In this document: one piece after another, positions 8,637 to 16,389 of the stretch
Layout of the letters: the number at the start of each line of letters is the position of its first letter
Position numbering within the stretch: position 1 is the first letter of the stretch
Origin: Hyphomicrobiales bacterium
GTDB taxonomy: Bacteria > Pseudomonadota > Alphaproteobacteria > Rhizobiales > Rhizobiaceae
Reading direction: 5' to 3'
Assembly (NCBI GenBank): GCA_900472485.1
Contig: UCII01000001.1
Coordinates: 307,986 to 371,985 of the forward strand
Length of the DNA: 64,000 nucleotides
Made by a program: the position numbers and the translations under genes
Notes under the pieces: generated by a model
Told to the model about the DNA's origin: nothing
The model's database searches: none
Seen by the model: only the letters and a program-made list of their open reading frames with translations

Positions 8637-9140
8637 GTGGAGGTCGATTTGACTGAAGATATTGTGAGGGCGATGGGTTTCCTCTGTCTCGGCAGCCGGT
8701 TTCGCCGGATCGGCGAGCGTCTGCAGGCCGACACGCAGCAGATCATGGAGGAGCTGGACGTCTCTTTGCAGGCTGCCCAGTATCCGTTTCTCGCCGCCAT
8801 CGATCGTGCCGGGCCGCTGACGATCGGCGAGCTTGCCCAGGCCGTCGGCATCACTCAGCCGGGTGCGACGCGCACCGTCTCGCAGCTTCTGGAATTGGGC
8901 TATGTCGACATGCAGGCCTCGACCGAAGACCAGCGTCGTCGTCTGATCTCGCTGACTTCCAAGGGACAGGAACTTATCGATTATTCGAAAAAATCCGTCT
9001 GGCCGCGCATAGAGCAGGCGGTCCGTGAGCTCTGCGGCGATCTTTCCGGGCCGATATTGCAACAACTGGCCGCAATCGAGGACGGGTTGGCCGAAGCTCC
9101 GCTCAAGCGACGCGGCAACCTCGGCAAGGAGCAGCAATGA
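8637..9140 (+). CDS. MarR family transcriptional regulator
   Basis: Winged-helix regulator of up to 167 residues. The DNA-binding core runs from about residue 55 to 110: GPLTIGELAQAVGITQPGAT is the helix-turn-helix and STEDQRRRLISLTSKG the wing with the usual Arg-Arg pair. The start is uncertain: GTG at 8637 is the longest, but TTG at 8649 has GGAGG five bases upstream and is equally plausible. Lying downstream of the hydroxyquinol genes and directly overlapping an acetyltransferase gene (4 bases), it may control either; many MarR proteins respond to aromatic ligands. MarR-acetyltransferase pairs are a recurring arrangement. Confidence 0.85.
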   Translation: MEVDLTEDIVRAMGFLCLGSRFRRIGERLQADTQQIMEELDVSLQAAQYPFLAAIDRAGPLTIGELAQAVGITQPGATRTVSQLLELGYVDMQASTEDQRRRLISLTSKGQELIDYSKKSVWPRIEQAVRELCGDLSGPILQQLAAIEDGLAEAPLKRRGNLGKEQQ

Positions 9141-9823
9141 TGAGCCACATTCTTGACCGCCCGATCTGGAGTGCCCTTGAAACCGCCCACGCCTCATTGG
9201 CTGAGGGCGGCCCGCTTGCGCGCCGCTATCCGCCTTCCATCGTGCCCTTTGCGGCGTCTGCGGACAATTCGACCGAAAGTCTCCAAGCCCTGGCAAAGCT
9301 GCCCTTGGGAGAGGAGGTCATGGCGATCGTCGAGGCGGAGCCCATCATCGTTCCGGAAGGGTTGGTGACCCTTTCCAGTGCCACGCTTGTGCAGATGATC
9401 GCGCAGCGCCCTTCCGAGCGGATCTCGGATCGCCGGATCGAGCCGCTGACGGAGACCGATGCTGCGGACATGCTGGCGCTTGCCACTCTCACGAAGCCTG
9501 GCCCCTTCACGTTGCGCGCGCAGAGCCTCGGTTCCTTCTGGGGCGTGAAGATCGATGGGCGTCTTGTCGCCATGGCGGGTCAGCGCATGCGCCAGACAGG
9601 ATTTGCCGAGCTTAGCGGCCTCTGCACCCATCCGGATTTTCAGGGGCGCGGCCTCGGCACCTTGCTTTTCCGTTTCGTGGCTGGTGAGATCACAGCTCGA
9701 GGTGAAACCGCCTATCTGCACGCCTACACTACGAACGCCCCGGCTATTGCGCTCTATGAAGCGATGGGCTTCCGCCCCCGCTCCGAGATGAATCTCTGCG
9801 TCGTCAAACGGCAGGAGGTTTGA
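9137..9823 (+). CDS. GNAT family N-acetyltransferase
   Basis: Protein of 228 residues whose C-terminal half is a GNAT fold: motif A with the acetyl-CoA-binding pattern HPDFQGRGLGTLLF (Q/R-x-x-G-x-G/A) near residue 173, followed by ALYEAMGFRPR, the standard C-terminal strand-helix. The N-terminal 110 residues are less conserved and may shape the substrate site. The ATG overlaps the MarR stop (ATGATGA), so the two genes are co-translated. The substrate cannot be named; small amines, antibiotics or protein N-termini are all possible for this family. Confidence 0.83.
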   Translation: MMSHILDRPIWSALETAHASLAEGGPLARRYPPSIVPFAASADNSTESLQALAKLPLGEEVMAIVEAEPIIVPEGLVTLSSATLVQMIAQRPSERISDRRIEPLTETDAADMLALATLTKPGPFTLRAQSLGSFWGVKIDGRLVAMAGQRMRQTGFAELSGLCTHPDFQGRGLGTLLFRFVAGEITARGETAYLHAYTTNAPAIALYEAMGFRPRSEMNLCVVKRQEV

Positions 9824-9848
9824 TTTTCCTTTGTCGCAGCAAGGGCGG

Positions 9849-10475
9849 TCACTGCTGCTGCAGAGCGAGCCTCAGGCCCAATGCCATGTAGATCGTGCCG
9901 ATGACCTTTCCCTGCCATCGGCCGATGGTGCGGTTGCGGCGCAGCCAGCCACCGATCGAGCCGGCACCGACCGCCAGAAGCGAGGTCACGCCGATGCTGA
10001 GGATGACGAAGATCGCTCCCAGCAGCGCGAATTGCCCGATGACGGACCCGCTTTCCGGATGGATGAACTGCGGTAGGAAGGCCAGGAAGAAAAGCGCTGT
10101 CTTCGGGTTGAGGATCTCGGTGAAGAAACCCTGCCGAAACGCGCGCATGGGAGTAATAGCCTGAGCAGTCGGCAGGTCGATGCTACCGCTTTTCTCGACA
10201 AAAGCCTTGAAACCCAGATAGATCAGATAGATGACACCGGCATATTTGACGATCTCGAAGGCCAGCGCGGATGTGGCCAGCAATGCCGACAATCCGAAGG
10301 TCGCCATCATCGTATGGAAGAGATCGCCGGCGGCGATTCCAACGCCGGTAGCCAATCCCACGCGCTTGCCGCCACTGACCGCCCTGGCTAGCGTGAGCAA
10401 CGTGGCAGGCCCTGGAATGACCATCAGGCCAAATACCACCAATATATAAGTCGTCAAAACACCGAGGCTGATCAT
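9849..10475 (-). CDS. LysE/RhtB family amino acid exporter
   Basis: Membrane protein of about 208 residues with six hydrophobic segments. The N-terminal VVFGLMVIPGPATLLTLARA contains the PGP motif of the LysE superfamily and the GFFTEILNPKTALFFLAFLPQF segment is the RhtB signature. The ATG at 10475 is chosen (MISLGVLTTYILV) with GAGAGA upstream; a longer reading to 10505 adds ten polar residues of no family character. It converges with the acetyltransferase gene, leaving 25 bases between stops. Likely exports an amino acid such as homoserine or threonine; the substrate is unknown. Confidence 0.87.
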   Translation of the reverse strand: MISLGVLTTYILVVFGLMVIPGPATLLTLARAVSGGKRVGLATGVGIAAGDLFHTMMATFGLSALLATSALAFEIVKYAGVIYLIYLGFKAFVEKSGSIDLPTAQAITPMRAFRQGFFTEILNPKTALFFLAFLPQFIHPESGSVIGQFALLGAIFVILSIGVTSLLAVGAGSIGGWLRRNRTIGRWQGKVIGTIYMALGLRLALQQQ

Positions 10476-10735
10476 CGATCTCTCTGAAGTTGGGTGCCGT
10501 TGCAAAGTCCCCGCTACATGGAAACCTTGTATCTGTTGTTAGCTGGCTTGAAGACTAATCGTTTTAGGGATCGTTGCAACAACCATGTCGAGTTGCGGTC
10601 GGCAATGTCCGCTGCCGGCGATCCGGCCTCTTTCGCCGATCTGGGCTTTCTATCGGCTGTTCTATTCCTCCAGCATTGCCACCTGGTCTATAGTATGGGG
10701 TTTCAAGGTTTAGCGCTTCACAATGGAGTTTGAAA

Positions 10736-11218
10736 TTGAGCACTGCGTTCATGAAGGAAGAAAGCGCTGAAACGGCCGCGGAAACCGTATTGCCCGATCG
10801 GCCGATTTCTCCGCATCCGAACCGCGTCACCGAGGCCGGCCTGAAGGCTCTGGAATCGCAGCTTCAGGACGCGCGCAAAGCCTATGAAGCAGCAAACGCA
10901 ATCGAGGATATCAACGAACGCCGACGGCAGACGGCTATTCCATTGCGCGATGCACGCTATTTCGCGGAAAGGGTTCGCACCGCCGAAGTCATGTCGGCGC
11001 CAGTCTCCTCTGAGGTCGTCGCTTTTGGAAGCACGGTCACCTACAGCCGCGAGGACGGCCGCGTGCAAAAATATCGCATCGTCGGAGAGGACGAGGCCGA
11101 TCCTAAGGCGGGATCGATTTCCTACGTCTCGCCAGTCGCAAGATTGCTGATGGGAAAGACGGTTGGCGACGTCCTGACCCTTGGCAAGGAGGAGCTGGAG
11201 ATCACGGCGATCGAATAG
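10736..11218 (+). CDS. GreA/GreB-family transcription elongation (secondary-channel) protein
   Basis: About 160 residues. The N-terminal half (VTEAGLKALESQL through RYFAERVRTAEV) is the antiparallel coiled coil that enters the RNA polymerase secondary channel; the C-terminal half (VVAFGSTVTYSREDGRVQKYRIVGEDEADPK and SPVARLLMGKTVGD) is the FKBP-like domain. The start is ambiguous: TTG at 10736 has GGAG seven bases upstream, TTG at 10730 is in frame, and ATG at 10751 lacks a good site. The acidic tip is DIN rather than the canonical paired Asp/Glu, so RNA-cleavage stimulation should not be assumed; it may be a Gre-like paralogue. Confidence 0.82.
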   Translation: MSTAFMKEESAETAAETVLPDRPISPHPNRVTEAGLKALESQLQDARKAYEAANAIEDINERRRQTAIPLRDARYFAERVRTAEVMSAPVSSEVVAFGSTVTYSREDGRVQKYRIVGEDEADPKAGSISYVSPVARLLMGKTVGDVLTLGKEELEITAIE

Positions 11219-11264
11219 CGGTTTTTCCGCGCGCCCTCTTTCTGCGCATGCCTGCGGTGTTCGA

Positions 11265-12284
11265 TCAATGCGCCGGTTCGAACGGCGTTGCGATCGCGAC
11301 CCTCGATGGTGCCACCTGAAAATCTGCCGGCAGCATCCGGTGATAGGCGAGCATGAGCTGGCAGGCGCTACGCGCGTCATGGCGCAGATCGTGATGGATA
11401 ACGAAGGTGATCTCGCCGGCGGCGAGCAGCCGGATATTGTCCTGATCGAGATCATGGGCGGCAAAGACCGTGCATTCGCGCCGGGCCTCGGTAAAGGCTT
11501 TCAAGATGGCACGATTGCCACCGCCGGCCGAATAGACAGCACGGATGTCCGGCTCGCGTTCCAGCGCACCGCGGACGAGCAGTTCCGTCGTGCGATCGAC
11601 GCCGAACCCTTCGGAAATTCGGACGACCGAAAGATGGGGGAAGCGCGACGTAAGTACATCGCGAAACCCCCGCTCACGCTCGTCCTCGCCGGCAAAAAGG
11701 CTGCTCGACAATGTCACCAACACTTTGCCCGCTCGTTCGCCAGCCATGCGGCCGAGCAGATAGGCGGCGGTCGAACCTGCCACACGATTGTCCATGCCGA
11801 CATAGCCGATACGGGAGTTTTCCGGCAGGTCGGTCACCAGCGTAACAACCGGGATCTTTGCTGCCATGAGTTGGGCAGCGAAATCGGCAATGGCCGGCGT
11901 CGACGCGGCCTTGAGCACGACACCATGGCTGCCGCGCCGGCGTATAGCACGCAGGATGGATAGAAGCTCGGCCTCGCTCATCGTCTCGGCCACATGAAAG
12001 CGCGCGGCAAATGATGCGGGCCGCATGCCGGGCAATTCAGCCTCGAAGGCGTCGCGGACGGCCGCTGAGAAGCGCTGCGGCGTGTCCATGACGACATCGA
12101 TGACGAGACGACGCCCTGCCAAGCCCGATTGTACATATTGCCGCTCCAGCTCGGCAATCGCCGCTGCGACCCGCGTGCGGGTCACGGGGCGGACGCCTTG
12201 GCGTTCATGCATGACCCGATCGACCGTCGCGAGGCTGAGACCAGCCTGCAGCGCGATGTCTTTCAATGGGAAAGGCGATTTCAA
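11265..12284 (-). CDS. LacI family transcriptional regulator
   Basis: Repressor-type protein of 339 residues. The N-terminal helix-turn-helix reads PLKDIALQAGLSLATVDRVM, standard LacI layout, although the hinge-helix region is less typical (TRTRVAAAIAELERQYVQ). The rest is a periplasmic-binding-protein fold resembling sugar-binding domains (SHGVVLKAAS, VVTLVTDLPENSRIGYVGMDN, FAAHDLDQDNIRLLAAGEI), so a sugar or sugar-like effector is expected. It is divergent from the PhyH-dioxygenase/SDR pair, which it most likely controls, and the intervening 107 bases contain an 11-base direct repeat. Confidence 0.88.
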   Translation of the reverse strand: MKSPFPLKDIALQAGLSLATVDRVMHERQGVRPVTRTRVAAAIAELERQYVQSGLAGRRLVIDVVMDTPQRFSAAVRDAFEAELPGMRPASFAARFHVAETMSEAELLSILRAIRRRGSHGVVLKAASTPAIADFAAQLMAAKIPVVTLVTDLPENSRIGYVGMDNRVAGSTAAYLLGRMAGERAGKVLVTLSSSLFAGEDERERGFRDVLTSRFPHLSVVRISEGFGVDRTTELLVRGALEREPDIRAVYSAGGGNRAILKAFTEARRECTVFAAHDLDQDNIRLLAAGEITFVIHHDLRHDARSACQLMLAYHRMLPADFQVAPSRVAIATPFEPAH

Positions 12285-12326
12285 GGCTGTTCTTTCTGAG
12301 GTGTTTTTGAGGGGTTTTATCTCTTT

Positions 12327-12367
12327 CTCATAAGTCCGACCGAGACTAGGATCAACCTCATAAGTCC
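12327..12367. promoter_or_regulatory. Direct repeat, candidate operator between lacI-type gene and dioxygenase
   Basis: CTCATAAGTCC occurs at 12327-12337 and again at 12357-12367, exactly 30 bases apart, about three helical turns. The repeats lie between the divergent LacI-type regulator and the dioxygenase start at 12392. Spacing on one DNA face suits cooperative regulator binding. They are direct rather than inverted, which is unusual for LacI proteins, so the bound protein is uncertain. Confidence 0.5.
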
Positions 12368-12391
12368 AACGTCACTTTGGAGGAGAACACC

Positions 12392-13585
12392 ATGGACGCT
12401 CAGACGCTCGCCAGCCGACGAAGCCAAAAGGTTTGGTTGTCGGCCGATTGCGGCAATTTCGATACTTTCAAAGGTCTGGTCGAAAAGACCGCCAATCTGG
12501 CGGACTGGCCATTGGCGGCGGGGATCGAGAAAAACATCCTCATCTATGATGGCGACAAGGTTCGCAGCGCCGTCGGGGATGAAGACGAACGTCGCGCCCT
12601 GATGGCCGAGTGGGTAGAAGCCTTTACCTCAGGTCCCGGCATCGTCGTCATCAAGAACGCCATGCCGGATACGGCAGTCGTCGATCGCGCGACTGCCGTG
12701 TTCGAAGCCATCGTCCGCGAGGAAAAAGAGAAGGGTAAGGGGGCCGGCGATCATTTCGCCAAGCCCGGCGCCAATGATCGCATATGGAATGCGCTAGAAA
12801 AACACTGCCTGGCGGATCCGGAAAATTTTGCCCGCTATTATGCCTCGACGGCGGTCGCCATGGTGTCGGAGGCCTGGCTCGGCGTCGGCTATCAGATGAC
12901 GGCGCAGATGAACCGGGTCAATCCCGGCGGCACCGCGCAGAAGCCGCATCGCGACTATCATCTCGGCTTCATGTCGCCGCAGCAGATGCAGGCTTATCCC
13001 GGCCATATCCATGCGGTTTCGCCGCTCTTGACACTGCAGGGAGCGGTCGCGCATTGCGACATGCCGCTCGAAAGCGGGCCGACGCTGTTCCTGCCCTATT
13101 CGCAGACCTTCTTCGAAGGCTATATCGCCTTCGGCCGGCCCGAGTTCCAAGCCTATTTCGCCGAGCATCACGTGCAACTACCGCTGGAAAAGGGTGATGC
13201 CGTCTTCTTCAATCCGGCCGTCATGCATGGTGCCGGCAACAATGTCTCGAAGGACATCTACCGCATGGCGAACCTCCTGCAGGTATCCTCGGCCTTCGGG
13301 CGCGCAATGGAGAGCGTCAATCGCAGCCGCATGTCGGTGACGGTCTATCCGGCGCTTGTCGCCGCTCTCGATGCCGGTACGCTGAACCGGGCAGAGGCTG
13401 CCAACGTCATTGCATCGACCGCTGAGGGATATGCCTTCCCGACCAATCTCGACAGCGATCCGCCGGTCGGGGGTCTCGCGCCGAAAACCCAGGCGCAGAT
13501 CATGGCTGAGGCGATCGATGCCGGGACGGACGCGAAGCGATTTGCCGAGCTGATCGCCGCCCACGCCACACGCAGGGAGGCTTGA
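12392..13585 (+). CDS. Phytanoyl-CoA dioxygenase (PhyH) family Fe(II)/2-oxoglutarate oxygenase
   Basis: About 397 residues. The double-stranded beta-helix iron site is visible as KPHRDYH (His186-x-Asp188) and the distal His279 in VMHGAGNN, with the 2-oxoglutarate arginine probably in the segment following. GGAGGAGAACACC precedes the ATG at 12392; an in-frame TTG at 12377 would overlap that site. The protein is longer than many PhyH enzymes, with an N-terminal extension of about 80 residues and a C-terminal helical tail. It is transcribed with the SDR 6 bases downstream and is opposite a LacI-type regulator, so it probably hydroxylates a sugar-like or polyol-derived compound; that is inference. 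Confidence 0.82.
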   Translation: MDAQTLASRRSQKVWLSADCGNFDTFKGLVEKTANLADWPLAAGIEKNILIYDGDKVRSAVGDEDERRALMAEWVEAFTSGPGIVVIKNAMPDTAVVDRATAVFEAIVREEKEKGKGAGDHFAKPGANDRIWNALEKHCLADPENFARYYASTAVAMVSEAWLGVGYQMTAQMNRVNPGGTAQKPHRDYHLGFMSPQQMQAYPGHIHAVSPLLTLQGAVAHCDMPLESGPTLFLPYSQTFFEGYIAFGRPEFQAYFAEHHVQLPLEKGDAVFFNPAVMHGAGNNVSKDIYRMANLLQVSSAFGRAMESVNRSRMSVTVYPALVAALDAGTLNRAEAANVIASTAEGYAFPTNLDSDPPVGGLAPKTQAQIMAEAIDAGTDAKRFAELIAAHATRREA

Positions 13586-13591
13586 GACCCG

Positions 13592-14401
13592 ATGAGCCGA
13601 CTGGATGGAAAATTTGCCGTCGTAACCGGTGGCACGCAGGGGCTGGGCGCGGAAGTCGCGCGTCTCTTTGCCGAGCGGGGCGCTGCCGGCCTGACGATCT
13701 GCGGCCGTAGCACTGCCAAGGGCGAGGCCAAGGCACGGGAGATCGGTGACCGCTACAAAATACCGGTCGCCTTCGTCACGGCCGATCTCGGTAAGGTCGA
13801 GGATTGCCGTAAAGTCATCGCGACCGCGGTCGAAAAGTTCGGTCGCATCGACGCTCTCGTCAATGTCGCCGCCATCACCGACCGCGGTACCATTCTCGAC
13901 ACCGATCCGGAGTTGTTCGACCGGATGTTCGCCGTGAATGTACGCGCGCCCTTTTTCCTGATGCAAGACGCGATCAAGAACATGATCGCCAATGGCATCG
14001 AAGGAACGATCGTCAATATTTCTTCGATGTCGGCGATGGCCGGCCAGCCCTTCATCAGCGCCTATTGCTCTTCCAAGGGCGCCCTGGATACGCTGACCCG
14101 CAATACAGCCTTCTCGCTGCTCAGGAACCGCATCAGGGTCAACGCGCTTAATATCGGCTGGATGTCGAGCGATGGCGAGGATCGCATTCAACGCGAATAT
14201 CATGGCGCTGCGGAGGATTGGCTGGCAAAAGCCGCCGCCCAGCAGCCGTTCGGCCGGCTGGTCGATCCGGCCGAGGTCGCACGCGCCGTCGCCTTCCTGT
14301 CATCGGAGGAATCCGGCCTGATGACCGGCGCCACGATCAATTTCGATCAGTCGATCTGGGGCGCCTATGAAGGATCGCCGCATCCGGAGAAAGCGATGTA
14401 A
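13592..14401 (+). CDS. Short-chain dehydrogenase/reductase
   Basis: Classical SDR of 269 residues. The cofactor-binding glycine motif is VTGGTQGLGAEVA (about residues 11-23), VNVAAI occupies the place of the NNAG strand, and the catalytic Ser/Tyr/Lys set is SSMSAMAG then YCSSKGAL. Asp/Arg preferences for NAD or NADP are not obvious (CGRSTAKGE suggests NADP). It follows the PhyH-type oxygenase by 6 bases and would oxidise an alcohol made or exposed by that enzyme. The substrate is unknown. Confidence 0.88.
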   Translation: MSRLDGKFAVVTGGTQGLGAEVARLFAERGAAGLTICGRSTAKGEAKAREIGDRYKIPVAFVTADLGKVEDCRKVIATAVEKFGRIDALVNVAAITDRGTILDTDPELFDRMFAVNVRAPFFLMQDAIKNMIANGIEGTIVNISSMSAMAGQPFISAYCSSKGALDTLTRNTAFSLLRNRIRVNALNIGWMSSDGEDRIQREYHGAAEDWLAKAAAQQPFGRLVDPAEVARAVAFLSSEESGLMTGATINFDQSIWGAYEGSPHPEKAM

Positions 14402-14414
14402 GCCACGCAGATTG

Positions 14415-14436
14415 GCGGGAGGAAATACCCTCCCGC
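14415..14436. terminator. Hairpin between convergent SDR and phnM-like genes
   Basis: GCGGGAGG (14415-14422) and CCTCCCGC (14429-14436) form a perfect 8-base GC-rich stem with a six-base loop in the 87 bases separating two convergent genes. There is no clear T-run on either side, so termination efficiency is uncertain, but position and symmetry suit a bidirectional terminator. Confidence 0.5.
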
Positions 14437-14488
14437 TGATGGGCAGGCTGCTTGCCGGCGCGAAATGCCAACTGGCTTCCTCAGCGGC

Positions 14489-15643
14489 TCAGAAACCCTT
14501 GATCGTTCCGTCCGACCAGACCATCTTGCCGCCGCGGATCGTGCTGCGCACGCGCGGCACCCGGCCGCGTTCTGCGATCACGAGATCGGCGCGTAGCCCC
14601 TCGGCGATGCGGCCGCGATCATTCAGGCCAAGTGCCTTTGCCGAGTTGGCGCTTGCCAATGCCGCCGAGGCGGGAAGGCCACCCTTGCCGATTTCCGCAA
14701 GCGCGATCACAGCAGGCAGAATGGCCGATGGATGATAGTCGCTTGCAAGGATATCCAGAACGCCGGCTTCATAAGCTTCCCGCGCGGAAAGATTGCCGGA
14801 ATAGGAAAGGCCGCGCAGCGCATTCGGCGCGCCCATGGCCGTCGCCAATCCCAGTCGTCTTGCTTCGGTGGCCGTCGCGATATTGATCGGAAACTCGCTG
14901 ATTGCAGCACCGAGGCTGTGCAGCAGTGCTGCCTTCTCGACGGTGTCGTCATCGTGGGAGGCAAGCACGACGCCGTGCTCGCGGGCCAGTTCCGCCAGGC
15001 CGTTGATGATGTCCATGCTGTCGCCATGCTCGGAGCGGGCCGCCATGCGCTGTTTCACGAGTTCTGCCGCCTGCACCTCGCTGATCTTCTTGGCCTTTGC
15101 AGTGTTGGCGATATGCAGCTCGATATCGCGATATTGTCCCTGACCAGGCGTGTGATCCATCAGCGAAATCAGGTGCAGCGCGCCGGCGTCGATCAGGGTC
15201 TTTGCCTCTTTCAATGCAGGCAGGAACGTCACTTCGAAGCGGCCATGGATGCGGTGGTCGATCAAAAGCTCCTCCCGCATCGATGCGAGCTTTTCGATCA
15301 TCGCATGGGTATGCTCTATGGAGCGGACATGACCGTAAGTTGCCGGGGTGAAGGCGACAGCCGCGTAGGCTGTCGTCACGCCGTTGGCGGCGAGCATCTT
15401 GTCGAGGTCGTAGACGCCGAGTTCGAGCGGCATGCGGACATTGACGCGCGGCTCCACGCATTTTTCGATCATATCGCCATGCATGTCGACAAAGCCGGGC
15501 AGCAGAAACCGACCGTGCCCGTCCACTTCTGCTCCTTCGACAGGTCGCTCGCTGATTTCAGCGATCAGTCCATCCTCGATCCTGATAGCGCCGCGCTCGA
15601 TCACGCGATCCTGCAATATAATTTCGAAATTACTCAGCCACAT
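14489..15643 (-). CDS. phnM: PhnM-like amidohydrolase (ribose 1-phosphonate triphosphate diphosphatase family)
   Basis: 384-residue amidohydrolase. In the standard C-P lyase pathway PhnM removes pyrophosphate from alpha-D-ribose 1-methylphosphonate 5-triphosphate. Recognisable family stretches are GFVDMHGDMIEKCVEPR (H55-x-D57), SLMDHTPGQGQY, VVLASHDDDTVEKA and DILASDYHPSAIL. Relative to the usual PhnM segment around the first metal-binding site (typically HTDNLEKH then PRP), this one has Gly, Met, Cys and Val substitutions, so the active site is divergent. It is the last gene of the leftward phn-like run and overlaps phnL by 14 bases. Family membership is clear; the natural substrate is not. 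Confidence 0.85.
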   Translation of the reverse strand: MWLSNFEIILQDRVIERGAIRIEDGLIAEISERPVEGAEVDGHGRFLLPGFVDMHGDMIEKCVEPRVNVRMPLELGVYDLDKMLAANGVTTAYAAVAFTPATYGHVRSIEHTHAMIEKLASMREELLIDHRIHGRFEVTFLPALKEAKTLIDAGALHLISLMDHTPGQGQYRDIELHIANTAKAKKISEVQAAELVKQRMAARSEHGDSMDIINGLAELAREHGVVLASHDDDTVEKAALLHSLGAAISEFPINIATATEARRLGLATAMGAPNALRGLSYSGNLSAREAYEAGVLDILASDYHPSAILPAVIALAEIGKGGLPASAALASANSAKALGLNDRGRIAEGLRADLVIAERGRVPRVRSTIRGGKMVWSDGTIKGF

Positions 15644-16376
15644 CGTCTTGCTCGTCCTCGATCTTGATGGCTTCCAGATGAAGTTCCCGGTCGATCAATG
15701 CCTTTACATCGTCCGGATGGTGAAAGACACCGATCATCGCGACGCCGGACGCTTTGAGCTGTGTCAGTCTTTCGACCAGTGCGCGGCGGGCGGAATAGTC
15801 GAGCGAAGCGGTCGGTTCGTCGAGCAGCAGCAGGCGCTGCGGCAGGATGAGCGCGCGGGCCAGATTGACCTTCTGCTGCTCGCCGCCGGAGAAGGTTGAG
15901 GGATAGGCTGACCAGAGCTGTTTCTTCACGCCGAAAGCGTCGAGCCAGCGCCGCGCCTCGGTCAGGGCTTCGGTATGCGATGCGCCGGCAAGCCTTAGCG
16001 GTTCGGCGACAATCTCCTCGGCGGCGACGCGAGGACGCGCATTTAGGAACTGGGTGACGAAGCCGATTTCGCGGCGGCGCAGCACGGCAATGTCGACATC
16101 CGCCGCCATCGCGAGATCGATGATCCCTTCCTGCGTGTGATAATAGACGTGGCCGGCGCGCGGCAGGTAAGAGCGGTAGAGCGTGCGCAGCAGCGTCGAT
16201 TTGCCAGCGCCGTTCTCGCCCTTGAGCAGGATGAATTCACCCGCATTCAGGTCGAATTCGATATTCTCGAAGGCAAACAGCGTGCGCTTGAGGTGATGCA
16301 TTTCAAATTGCTTCGAAAGGCCCTGGACGCGCAGCACCGGGGGCGTGGCTTGCCGGGCGGAAACCTGAATATTCAT
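15630..16376 (-). CDS. phnL: PhnL-like ABC-type ATPase of C-P lyase complex
   Basis: 248-residue soluble ABC ATPase. Walker A GENGAGKSTLLRTLY, Q-loop region VTQFLNARPRVAAEEIV (a PhnL-type signature), the ABC signature FSGGEQQKVNLARAL and Walker B LLLLDEPTASLD are all intact, as is the H-loop histidine in VFHHPDD. PhnL supports formation of the ribose-phosphonate intermediate in the known pathway and is not a transporter subunit. ATG 16376 is used (MNIQVSARQ); longer readings run into phnK. It is 13 bases downstream of phnK and overlaps phnM, consistent with one transcript. Confidence 0.9.
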   Translation of the reverse strand: MNIQVSARQATPPVLRVQGLSKQFEMHHLKRTLFAFENIEFDLNAGEFILLKGENGAGKSTLLRTLYRSYLPRAGHVYYHTQEGIIDLAMAADVDIAVLRRREIGFVTQFLNARPRVAAEEIVAEPLRLAGASHTEALTEARRWLDAFGVKKQLWSAYPSTFSGGEQQKVNLARALILPQRLLLLDEPTASLDYSARRALVERLTQLKASGVAMIGVFHHPDDVKALIDRELHLEAIKIEDEQDDVAE

Positions 16377-16389
16377 CTCTTGCGTTTCC

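Noticed and set aside
10494..10733. 79-codon frame between the LysE exporter and the Gre-type gene
   Set aside because: No plausible start region or motif; it occupies the divergent promoter interval.
14732..15667. 311-codon plus-strand frame opposite phnM
   Set aside because: Shadow of phnM; composition and lack of motifs show it is not coding.
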